From an uncultured Hyphomicrobiales bacterium (GTDB lineage: Bacteria > Pseudomonadota > Alphaproteobacteria > Rhizobiales > CAJQND01): a stretch of DNA of 9,771 bases. The first letter of the stretch is position 1. Every line of letters starts with the position of its first letter. Shown here piece by piece: positions 1 to 6,232 of this stretch. Under the pieces are notes generated by a model that saw only the letters and a list, made by a program, of their open reading frames with translations, had not been told where the DNA came from and made no database searches. The stretch lies in contig CAJQND010000220.1 of assembly GCA_905479595.1 (NCBI GenBank), positions 1 to 9,771 of the forward strand, in the 5' to 3' direction. The position numbers and the translations under genes were made by a program.

Positions 1-106
1 GCTGCACTTGAAGGAAACGGAGTTCCGCTATAATCTCAGGTGCAGAAATATCGGCAGGGTCATATTGAAAATCTGCCGGGAAAAACCCCTCAGCTAGTCA
101 TGACCC
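1..106 (+). mobile_element. Right end of an IS1595/ISXO2-like insertion sequence (partial)
   Basis: The window opens inside what appears to be an insertion sequence. A transposase C-terminus is read in frame to a stop at 95-97. The sequence TCATGACCC at 98-106 follows at once and would be a plausible terminal inverted-repeat end (read inward, GGGTCATGA). In this family the transposase stop often lies very close to the element's end. IS1595-family elements make 8-bp target duplications, so the T-rich bases just after 106 are the candidate duplication. The left end is outside the window, so neither the inverted repeat nor the duplication can be confirmed here. The boundary is inferred. Confidence 0.45.
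2..97 (+). CDS. C-terminal end of an IS1595-family (ISXO2-like) transposase, partial
   Basis: Frame 2 is open from the window edge to a TAG at 95-97 and encodes 31 residues. They include HLKETEFRYNLR followed by LKICREKPLS. The pattern 'HL.E.EFR.N.R' near the C-terminus, then a short 'LLK..R.NPL'-like tail, is what I know from IS1595/ISXO2-like transposases, where it follows the DDE/DDN-type catalytic core. The core is outside the window, so I cannot say whether the element is intact or a remnant. The opposite strand is also open here, but it has no start codon and hits a stop immediately upstream. The family call rests on about 30 residues and is tentative. Confidence 0.55.
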   Translation: MHLKETEFRYNLRCRNIGRVILKICREKPLS

Positions 107-152
107 ATATTTTTTAATGAAATTCCTTATAAATATTTTCACTTTCGTTGGT

Positions 153-167
153 AGCGGGTAATCCGCT
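153..167. repeat. Short perfect palindrome (AGCGG / CCGCT) upstream of rpoE
   Basis: Five-base arms AGCGG (153-157) and CCGCT (163-167) flank the loop GTAAT. The dyad lies between the presumed IS end and the TGATCC element at 186. It could be an operator, a weak hairpin limiting transcription coming out of the IS, or chance. The downstream TGTTTCTT is not a proper T-tract, so I do not call a terminator. Confidence 0.3.
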
Positions 168-185
168 GGCTGTTTCTTAACGTTT

Positions 186-217
186 TGATCCTTGAGCTTC
201 ACGCAACGGGGTCAAAG
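186..217 (+). promoter_or_regulatory. Candidate ECF sigma (RpoE/ChrR-type) autoregulatory promoter
   Basis: TGATCC at 186-191 matches the -35 element described for R. sphaeroides RpoE (ECF11-type) promoters. A -10 about 18-20 bases further on would fall around GGTCAAAG (210-217), which is a poor match to anything I can name. Autoregulation of the sigma/anti-sigma operon is usual for this family. If correct, transcription would begin near 222, so the possible sigma-factor starts at 192 and 219 would be ruled out. TGATCC also occurs by chance inside genes in this window, so the call rests mainly on its position. Confidence 0.4.
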
Positions 218-239
218 CATGCAAAATGCGGTAGTACAA

Positions 240-821
240 ATGAAAGAAAGCCAAATCCCGCAAAGGGCACCTGGAATTCAGGTTGCAATGGCGGTTAATC
301 TGGCAAGGATATCTGAGAATCAGGATCGCGAAGCGTTCGGCGAAGTCTTTCAACACTTTGGACCTCGGCTAAAGAGCTTTATGATCCGAAAAGGTGCTGA
401 CCAGCCTCTGGCTGAAGAACTCGTTCAAGAGACAATGCTTACCGTTTGGCGCAAAGCCCAGCTTTACTCGACGGAAAAAGGCACTGTTACTACCTGGATC
501 TTCACAATCGCACGAAATTTGCGGATTGACCGGATTCGCAGAGAATCTTCCCAGCAATTCACCGATCTGGCCGACTATGATGCGCCTTCAGATGATCCTG
601 GCAGCGACGATCAGGTCATGCAAATGCAGCAGCAAGTTAAAGTTCGCGATGCACTGCAGAACCTGCCGGAAGAGCAAAGACAGATCATTCATATGTCCTA
701 TATCGACGACATGACCCAAAGTGAGATTGCCGACCAGCTTGAGTTGCCGCTTGGTACGGTTAAATCGCGCATGCGTCTTGCCTACCGAAAACTGCGAACT
801 GGATTGGAGGGAGCGTTATGA
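240..821 (+). CDS. rpoE: ECF-family RNA polymerase sigma factor, RpoE/ChrR (ECF11) type
   Basis: This is an extracytoplasmic-function sigma factor that should direct RNA polymerase to photo-oxidative stress promoters. Counting from the ATG at 240 (193 aa), region 2 spans about residues 33-102, including GADQPLAEELVQET and the -10-recognition helix around TWIFTIARNLRIDRIRR. An acidic linker follows. Region 4 spans about 139-187, with LPEEQRQIIHMSYIDDMTQ and the helix-turn-helix LPLGTVKSRMRLAYRKLR. The start is uncertain. In-frame starts lie at 192 (TTG, overlapping the candidate promoter), 219, 240 and 288; the 288 start gives the N-terminus closest in length to typical relatives. The gene overlaps chrR by 4 bases (ATGA), so the two are probably translationally coupled. 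Partnership with a ChrR-type protein supports the group assignment. Confidence 0.9.
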   Translation: MKESQIPQRAPGIQVAMAVNLARISENQDREAFGEVFQHFGPRLKSFMIRKGADQPLAEELVQETMLTVWRKAQLYSTEKGTVTTWIFTIARNLRIDRIRRESSQQFTDLADYDAPSDDPGSDDQVMQMQQQVKVRDALQNLPEEQRQIIHMSYIDDMTQSEIADQLELPLGTVKSRMRLAYRKLRTGLEGAL

Positions 822-1486
822 GTATGTCTCATCACCTGGACGACGCAACCCTCATTGCTTTTGCCGCTGGTACGCCCGATGAAGCGATTCGTGTGGTTAT
901 CGCATCGCATTTGGCCATGTGTCCGGAATGCCGTGACAAACAACGCGTTGCCGAACAGCTCGGCGCGGTGGTTTTAGATGAAATTGAACCCTCAACGCTT
1001 GATGCGGACGCGTTCAACAACGTGTTGGAGAAACTCGACGATGATGAGTTGAGCAAACCCGACCTGTCCGAAGCCCCAGAACAGCCGCCAGCAAGAGAAG
1101 ATGGTATCCCAGCCGTGCTTAGTAGGTATTTGGGTGGCAACATTAGGGACATTGCTTGGAAGCGTGCAGTGCCTGGCGTTTCAATTTATGATATTCCCTT
1201 GTCAAAAACGGCAACAGGAAGTTTGAAGCTGTTTCGGATTGCAGCGGGCAAGAGTGTGCCGGAACATAGTCATTCTGGTAGCGAAACTACCCTGGTACTT
1301 CGAGGCCATTTTACGGATGATTTTGGTACTTTTGGACCCGGCGATATCTCAGAACTTGATGATGATGCAACACACGCTCCAATGATCGGTGGCAGCGAGG
1401 AGTGCATCTGCCTGGTTGCGATAGATGGCCCGTTGCGGTTCAAAGGCGTATTGAGCCGTGCGTTGCAACCTCTCATCGGGCTCTAA
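818..1486 (+). CDS. chrR: ChrR-type zinc-binding anti-sigma factor with C-terminal cupin domain
   Basis: This cytoplasmic anti-sigma factor (222 aa) should bind and silence the upstream sigma factor until singlet oxygen or a related signal triggers its turnover. The N-terminal zinc anti-sigma (ZAS) domain shows His6, His31, Cys35 and Cys38 (SHLAMCPEC), the same positions as the zinc ligands known for R. sphaeroides ChrR. An acidic, proline-containing linker covers about residues 54-97. The C-terminal cupin (about 100-215) has EHSHSGSE with His150, His152 and Glu156, plus His186 in DDATHAP, a complete second metal site. Cys196 and Cys198 (CIC) match a cysteine pair seen in ChrR proteins. A strong ribosome binding site, GGAGG at 806-810, lies seven bases before the ATG inside the end of rpoE, so the start is secure. 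Confidence 0.92.
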   Translation: MSMSHHLDDATLIAFAAGTPDEAIRVVIASHLAMCPECRDKQRVAEQLGAVVLDEIEPSTLDADAFNNVLEKLDDDELSKPDLSEAPEQPPAREDGIPAVLSRYLGGNIRDIAWKRAVPGVSIYDIPLSKTATGSLKLFRIAAGKSVPEHSHSGSETTLVLRGHFTDDFGTFGPGDISELDDDATHAPMIGGSEECICLVAIDGPLRFKGVLSRALQPLIGL

Positions 1487-1495
1487 CTATTCGCC

Positions 1496-2257
1496 ATGAT
1501 GTGCCGGGAAAAATGGCGCACAGCCTGGATAACGGGCGCAAGTAGCGGGCTCGGTCGCGCTCTCGCAATAGAGCTTGCAAGCCAAGGTGTATTGGTTGCG
1601 GCATCCGCCCGTTCCAGCGATAAACTGGCAGTACTTGCTGCGGACTATCCAACTATTCGCGCCTATCCACTTGATGTAACTGATTCTGAGGCGCTTTCGA
1701 AAACTGCGCAGGAGATCGAAACGGATTTGGGTTCACTTGATCTGGCGATTTTCAACGCGGGCACCTATGAGCCTGTAGGGTTGGCAGAGTTAAACCCCGA
1801 TGGCATCCGCAGGGTCATGGCTGTGAATTTTCATGGTGCCGTGGATGGGGTTCTGGCTGTGTCGCCAGGCATGCGCAAACAGAAATCGGGCCAGATCGCC
1901 GTTGTGGCTTCCCTTGCCGGGTATCGGGGCTTGCCTGCATCGGCCGCATATGGGGCAACAAAGGCGGCGCTGATCAATTTTTCTGAATCGATCTACCCGG
2001 AATTGCGGAAATCGGGAATACAGATAAGTGTTGTAAATCCGGGTTTTGTTGAAACGCCGATGACAGCGAAGAATGATTTCCCCATGCCGTTCATCATGAC
2101 TGCAGATGACGCGAGCCGGCGAACAATCGCAGGATTAATGACCGGAAAGTTTGAGATTGCGTACCCGCGTCGCTTTGTGGCCATTCTCAAGTTCATGCGT
2201 GTTTTGCCCTACACGCTCTATTTCGCAATCACACAGAAGTGGATGCTCAAAAAATGA
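1496..2257 (+). CDS. Short-chain dehydrogenase/reductase (SDR family)
   Basis: This is a 253-aa classical SDR oxidoreductase with a Rossmann fold. The cofactor glycine motif TGASSGLG lies at residues 13-20, with an Arg at 39 that would favour NADP(H). NAG is at 87-89, and the catalytic tetrad is Asn111, Ser139, Tyr152 and Lys156 (YGATK). PGFVETPM at 182-189 is the usual post-catalytic segment. The basic and hydrophobic C-terminus (about 223-253) may contact membrane or lipid. It starts nine bases after chrR and overlaps the next gene, so it is in the sigma-factor operon. No clear Shine-Dalgarno precedes either ATG (1496 or 1499). SDRs accompany RpoE/ChrR lipid genes in many alphaproteobacteria. 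The substrate is unknown; a fatty-acyl or lipid carbonyl or alcohol is a guess from context. Confidence 0.9.
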   Translation: MMCREKWRTAWITGASSGLGRALAIELASQGVLVAASARSSDKLAVLAADYPTIRAYPLDVTDSEALSKTAQEIETDLGSLDLAIFNAGTYEPVGLAELNPDGIRRVMAVNFHGAVDGVLAVSPGMRKQKSGQIAVVASLAGYRGLPASAAYGATKAALINFSESIYPELRKSGIQISVVNPGFVETPMTAKNDFPMPFIMTADDASRRTIAGLMTGKFEIAYPRRFVAILKFMRVLPYTLYFAITQKWMLKK

Positions 2258-2709
2258 CAACAGAAATGTTCACGAGTGCTGCACAACGTTATTTGGATGC
2301 TCTTCAGTCTCTTTCACCGCGCGAACAAGACGCATTTTTCCTGCTTGTCGATGAAGATGTCGAATTCCTCGACCCTTTCAACCACACGCGAGGGAAACTG
2401 GCCATGCGGTCAATATTTTCTGAGATGTTTGAAAAACTACCGGATGTCTCATTCGATATTCATCATCATATGACCGACGTCGAGAACCAACTTGTCTTTG
2501 CCCATTGGACATTTAGCGCGGACAACAAATGGACAGGTCGTATAAATTTTCAAGGAATGAGTCGCCTGCATTTAAATAATCAGGCAAAAGTCGATGCCCA
2601 CTTCGATTATTGGGATGCAGCTTCAGAAATTTATGAAAAATTACCTGTGTTGGCTGGATTGTTTCGAATGCTTAAAGCGCCGCTAAGAGTCCGCGAGGGT
2701 CAAATCTGA
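2254..2709 (+). CDS. NTF2-like / SnoaL-like fold protein
   Basis: This is a 151-aa protein starting at the ATG that overlaps the SDR stop as ATGA (2254-2257). A further in-frame ATG at 2239 lies deeper inside the SDR gene and is less likely. The sequence reads as a SnoaL/NTF2-like alpha+beta cone. An N-terminal helix leads to DVEFLDPFNHTRGK, then alternating strands (HHHMTDVENQLVFAHWTF) and RLHLNNQAKVDAHFDYWDA near the end. Proteins of this fold with the 'FDYWDA' C-terminal segment commonly sit next to the SDR in RpoE/ChrR clusters. Their molecular role is not established; a small lipid-binding or isomerase-like function is speculation. There is no signal peptide or membrane segment. Its stop codon directly abuts the stop of the converging methyltransferase gene. 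Confidence 0.8.
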   Translation: MTTEMFTSAAQRYLDALQSLSPREQDAFFLLVDEDVEFLDPFNHTRGKLAMRSIFSEMFEKLPDVSFDIHHHMTDVENQLVFAHWTFSADNKWTGRINFQGMSRLHLNNQAKVDAHFDYWDAASEIYEKLPVLAGLFRMLKAPLRVREGQI

Positions 2710-3945
2710 CTATGCGTTTTCCATTGGTCGCGTGAGTTTGTAAATTCCGACATCAATTACACCAGCGGCAAATCCTGCTTCACAATAAGCCAGATAATAG
2801 TTCCACATACGGTAAAATCGCTCATCAAAACCGAGCGCGGATATCTCGTGCCAATTTGCATTGAATTGATTGCGCCAGATCGCCAAGGTCCGCGCATAAT
2901 CAGCCCCGAATTCAATACAGGTTTCAAATTCCAATCCAACTTGGGCTGCTTGGCTAGTGAGCACAGTTTTTGATGGCAGCATTCCGCCTGGAAAAATGTA
3001 ACGCTGGATAAAATCAACGTTGTGCCGGTAAGATTCAAATTGGCTATCCGCAATCGTGATTGCCTGTATGACCGCAGACGCACCAGGCTTAAGTCGGTCG
3101 TGGAGAATGTTGAAATATTCGGCCCAATGCTCCTGTCCAACCGCCTCAATCATTTCAATTGATGCAATTGCATCATATTGGCCCTGGGTTAAGCGATAAT
3201 CCAGGAGCTGGAACTTTGCACGCTCCCGCCCAATCCGATTGCGAGCAAAGACGAGCTGCTCCTTTGATAAAGTGATGCCGGTCACATGTGCTTTGGAATT
3301 AGCGGCCACATGCGCCGCGAACCCACCCCACCCACAGCCAATTTCAAGGATTTTCCCAGAACCTTGAATGCCCAGGGCATCATAAACGGTTTGGTATTTT
3401 TTCGCTTGAGCTTCATGAAGGGATTGTGTTTGCTCGGCAAAGAGAGCCGAAGAATAGGTCATGCTTTTATCAAGCCATGCCTTGTAGAAGTCGTTACCCA
3501 AATCGTAATGGGCTTCAATATTGTCTTTTGATCGGGCGGGAGAATTGCGCCGTGTTCGGTGCCAGAATTTGTCGCTTGCGCGTACTTTGAAAAGTGCCCG
3601 GACTTTTGAACTGGCCATCATTCGAATTCTGTTTTCAATGAAAAACCGGATCAGTGCCACGGGGTCCGGAGTATCGATTTCACCGGCTATGTAGCTTTCT
3701 GCAAACCCGATTGAGGCCCGCTGAATTGCGCGGCGGATGACTTTGTATGAGTTCAGTTTAAGCACGGCATGCGGGTGGGCATTCGCTTGGCCAAGATGGG
3801 TACACTGGCCATTTGGAAAAATGATTGTCAGAGAGCCTGCAACATCAACAGGAAGAAGTGACCGCCCTGCGCGCTCTATCAGTTTTGCAAATGTGGACGT
3901 TTTCTGCCGGGATATAGCAGTATCGCCACCCAGATAATTACTCAT
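2710..3945 (-). CDS. Cyclopropane-fatty-acid-synthase-family SAM-dependent methyltransferase
   Basis: This 411-aa enzyme should transfer a methyl or methylene group from S-adenosylmethionine to the double bond of unsaturated phospholipid acyl chains at the membrane. The N-terminal lipid-binding-type domain covers about residues 1-135. The family signature EAHYDLGNDFYKAWLD is at 144-159, the SAM motif ILEIGCGWGGFA at 199-210, IEMIEAVG with Glu267 at 263-270, and FIQRYIFPGGMLPS at 312-325. Cys388 (YYLAYCEAGF) corresponds to the conserved C-terminal active-site cysteine. The position matching the YSC cysteine of E. coli Cfa is serine (TYSSALF, 163-169), and the region of the E. coli active-site His reads QAIT (294-297). 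These changes suggest the subgroup that makes methylated rather than cyclopropane products. In R. sphaeroides, RpoE-regulated relatives are involved in furan fatty acid formation. Last gene of the operon, starting in an ATGA overlap. Confidence 0.88.
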   Translation of the reverse strand: MSNYLGGDTAISRQKTSTFAKLIERAGRSLLPVDVAGSLTIIFPNGQCTHLGQANAHPHAVLKLNSYKVIRRAIQRASIGFAESYIAGEIDTPDPVALIRFFIENRIRMMASSKVRALFKVRASDKFWHRTRRNSPARSKDNIEAHYDLGNDFYKAWLDKSMTYSSALFAEQTQSLHEAQAKKYQTVYDALGIQGSGKILEIGCGWGGFAAHVAANSKAHVTGITLSKEQLVFARNRIGRERAKFQLLDYRLTQGQYDAIASIEMIEAVGQEHWAEYFNILHDRLKPGASAVIQAITIADSQFESYRHNVDFIQRYIFPGGMLPSKTVLTSQAAQVGLEFETCIEFGADYARTLAIWRNQFNANWHEISALGFDERFYRMWNYYLAYCEAGFAAGVIDVGIYKLTRPMENA

Positions 3946-4751
3946 GCGGATTTTTTTCCACTGTTTCGGGTGGGTTGGAATATAGAAACTGGTTCAGCTG
4001 GCGGAGCAGGGCGCTTAACGAGTTTGAGGCCCTTGCGCCATAATCTGAAGGCTTCCAGGTGAATGGCAGCCGTCACTTTCATTGATTGCAACGGCCGCTT
4101 GATGAATGCGGTAAGCAAAAACTGGTCCGTAAGCGCTTTCCGCTCTCCAGTGAAATAGGTTTTCAGCAACGGTCCATTTGAGGTGCGCAAACTCACGCCG
4201 AGGATTAAACGATCTCCCGGCGGGGAAATACGAAAGCTGTATTCTCCATCTCCAGAATTGAATGGCGAAACATAAAGCTGCTTAGGACAAGTCTGTGCGA
4301 TGACCCCGTTACTTTGCTCGCCAGGGGAAACGGGAACAACATATGTTTTGCGCTCACCAAATGTGTTGTTCACTTCATAAATAGCGATCTCTAGACCACC
4401 AGATTTGTTCATTGCGTAATAGGTGGTAAGCGGATTGAAACCGTATCCAAGAACGCGAGGATAACAAAGCATAAGAACCTTGTGCACAGGTTGATTGACA
4501 CCTGCAGCGCGAAGCAATGCATCGACATGCTGCAAAATTGATGCTCCATCACCCGGGCCGTGGTCGCTATCATAAAAAGAAAACAGGTTAAAACGATTAT
4601 ATGAAAACAGTCGTAAGCGATTGGCTGTTTGGTCTATCTTCTTGACGTCGAGCAGGAGTGAAAAAACTCTGTACCGTAATTCGTGCTTTACCGGACGCAA
4701 GCGTTTGTGAACAAGGTTACCGCTATATACGTAGGCGTCAGATCGCGTCAT
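3942..4751 (-). CDS. DUF1365 family protein
   Basis: A 269-aa member of DUF1365 (COG3496), a family of unknown biochemical function almost always found beside an FAD amine-oxidase-like protein and a Cfa-type methyltransferase, as here. Recognisable segments are YSGNLVHKRLRPVKHELRYR (9-28), with the SLLLD that follows, YPRVLGYGFNPLTTYYA (97-113), YEVNNTFGERKTY (125-137) and KQLYVSPF (157-164; relatives usually have His where this has Tyr). The C-terminal half has a basic, aromatic-rich amphipathic stretch (about 215-250) that could lie on the membrane. Both ends use ATGA overlaps: its start sits in the flavoprotein stop and its stop in the methyltransferase start. A GAGG ribosome binding site (4759-4762 on the complement) lies seven bases before the start. 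Co-translation of the three proteins suggests they act together on lipids. Confidence 0.88.
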   Translation of the reverse strand: MTRSDAYVYSGNLVHKRLRPVKHELRYRVFSLLLDVKKIDQTANRLRLFSYNRFNLFSFYDSDHGPGDGASILQHVDALLRAAGVNQPVHKVLMLCYPRVLGYGFNPLTTYYAMNKSGGLEIAIYEVNNTFGERKTYVVPVSPGEQSNGVIAQTCPKQLYVSPFNSGDGEYSFRISPPGDRLILGVSLRTSNGPLLKTYFTGERKALTDQFLLTAFIKRPLQSMKVTAAIHLEAFRLWRKGLKLVKRPAPPAEPVSIFQPTRNSGKKSA

Positions 4752-6088
4752 TCTGCAGCCTCAACATGCCGCCCAGGTTTTTGTTCCTGGTCAATGAAAA
4801 TCCGGCTTGATGGATTGTCAATTTGCCACGGACGCGAAATGCCACCGAGTTGTTCGGCGACAGCCAATCCCGCCTGAAGTCCGTCTTCATGAAATCCAGA
4901 ACCACACCAGGCCCCGCAATACCATGTTTTTCGCTGCCCCTGAAGGCGCCATATCTGCTTTTGAGCCCGCAAGGCATTCTGGTCAAAGATTGGATGGGTG
5001 TAAGAGAACGTATCAATTACTTTGTCTGGAGAGATGTCAGTTGGTGGATTCAAGGTTACGAAGACGTCAGTTTCTGTTGGCAGGTTTTGCAGGGCGTTCA
5101 TCCAATAAGTCAAAGCGAGATTGCCCTCACTTTGCTGACCGTTTTGCAGATAGTTCCAACTTGCCCATGCATTACGCCGTTTTGGCATCAAAGCTGGATC
5201 TGTGTGCAGTACCGCGCGGTTGGGGGCATAACGAATGGCACCAAGTAGTTTTCTTTCGTCTTCATCTGGGTCGTCGAGCAGGGCAAGTGCCTGGTCACTG
5301 TGGCACGCCAAAACCGCGTGATTGAAATCGAATTCTTCGCCTGTGCGAGATGTAATACGAACCCCGTGGCTAGACCGGCGAAGGCGCTCGATAGGTTTGT
5401 TCAGATGCAGCTCGAGTTTCGAGTCTTCTAAAATCGCTCGAACGTATTCTTGTGATCCGCCATTAACTGTGCGCCAGGGCGGTCGTTTGGAGATTTGTAA
5501 AAGACCGTGATTTTCAAAAAAATCGACAAACGTGCGAGCAGGCATTTCGAGAACGTTACAAAGAGGCATCGACCAAATACAAGCCCCCATGGGTACGATG
5601 TGCTTGGCAGTAAATGCACCTGAGTAGCCACCGTCATCGAGTAATTGTGCGAGCGTGTAGCTATCATCGCGATCGGCAACATCTGCTGGAGAATTTCGAA
5701 AAAAGCGGACGATATCGGCGATCATCAGCCAATGTGTGTGGTTGAGCAAGTTTGCTTTTTGCGCAAACAGACCAGTTGCCCGGCTGGCTGAGTATTCATA
5801 ACTTCCATTATCAAATGATGCCGAAAACGTCATAGATGAAGGTTGCGCTGTGACGCCAAGGTAGCGGAAAAGTGCGGTCAGGTTTGGGTAGGTAACCTCG
5901 TTGTAAACAATGAATCCGGTATCAACCGGACATATGGCCTCCGGGGTTGTTATTTCTACCGTGTTAGCATGGCCGCCAGGTTTCGATGAGGCTTCGAATA
6001 AAGTTACATCTTGCGATCGTGACAAAAGCCAGGCTGCAGAAAGACCGGAAATTCCGGAACCTATGACGGCGACGCTTTGGCGGGGCAT
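4748..6088 (-). CDS. FAD-dependent amine-oxidase-like oxidoreductase (COG2907 type)
   Basis: This 446-aa flavoprotein is counted from the ATG at 6088, which places the FAD-binding Rossmann strand directly at the N-terminus: VAVIGSGISGLSAAWLL with GSGISG at residues 10-15. FEASSKPGGHANTV (about 31-44) and VDTGFIVYNEVTYPNL are typical of this NAD/FAD-binding amine-oxidase-like group. The C-terminal FAD-contact segment GAWCGSGFHEDGLQAGLAVA is at about 392-411. A start 57 bases upstream (6145) is possible, but the added 19 residues do not look like part of the fold and a candidate promoter overlaps that site. It is the first gene of the flavoprotein-DUF1365-methyltransferase operon, overlapping the next gene by 4 bases. 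By context it probably oxidises or desaturates a methylated acyl chain. That substrate is inferred, and true amine oxidase activity is unlikely. Confidence 0.88.
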   Translation of the reverse strand: MPRQSVAVIGSGISGLSAAWLLSRSQDVTLFEASSKPGGHANTVEITTPEAICPVDTGFIVYNEVTYPNLTALFRYLGVTAQPSSMTFSASFDNGSYEYSASRATGLFAQKANLLNHTHWLMIADIVRFFRNSPADVADRDDSYTLAQLLDDGGYSGAFTAKHIVPMGACIWSMPLCNVLEMPARTFVDFFENHGLLQISKRPPWRTVNGGSQEYVRAILEDSKLELHLNKPIERLRRSSHGVRITSRTGEEFDFNHAVLACHSDQALALLDDPDEDERKLLGAIRYAPNRAVLHTDPALMPKRRNAWASWNYLQNGQQSEGNLALTYWMNALQNLPTETDVFVTLNPPTDISPDKVIDTFSYTHPIFDQNALRAQKQIWRLQGQRKTWYCGAWCGSGFHEDGLQAGLAVAEQLGGISRPWQIDNPSSRIFIDQEQKPGRHVEAAE

Positions 6089-6147
6089 TTTGGAGCTTTC
6101 TTTGGACTGAATTCTTTGCAGATCGAAATCATTAAATGTAATCAACC

Positions 6148-6177
6148 TGTATACGTTTCAGCACCAAGAATGGATCG
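6148..6177 (-). promoter_or_regulatory. Candidate ECF sigma promoter for the flavoprotein/DUF1365/methyltransferase operon
   Basis: On the minus strand CGATCC (6177-6172) is followed after exactly 18 bases by TATACA (6153-6148). The -35 differs by one base from the TGATCC expected for RpoE/ChrR-type sigma factors. Both this site and the one at 186 carry GATCC followed about 15-16 bases later by AACG. Transcription would begin near 6141, which would make the 6088 ATG the flavoprotein start. The rest of the 144-base gap between the response-regulator stop and that ATG holds AT-rich sequence with no gene and no terminator hairpin that I can see. The proposal is position- and motif-based only. 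Confidence 0.35.
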
Positions 6178-6232
6178 CTGGGCTTTTGTTGAGAATCGTA
6201 TTTTTCTTTTGGAGTTTACGAACGTATCAAGC

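Noticed and set aside
1..97. Open minus-strand frame at the window start, possibly the beginning of an upstream stress gene
   Set aside because: It has no ATG, GTG or TTG start before an in-frame TGA at about 98-100. The plus-strand reading of the same bases gives a recognisable transposase tail.
128..133. TATAAA as a housekeeping -10 element after the IS end
   Set aside because: No acceptable -35 element lies 16-18 bases upstream, and the surrounding sequence is simply AT-rich.
3645..3650. Another TGATCC on the minus strand
   Set aside because: It is in the middle of the methyltransferase gene with no downstream gene start. It shows that the hexamer also occurs by chance here.
4807..5325. 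Long plus-strand frames opposite the flavoprotein gene (also at 4823-5248)
   Set aside because: They are antisense shadows of a clearly conserved flavoprotein gene, with compositionally odd translations and no recognisable domain.
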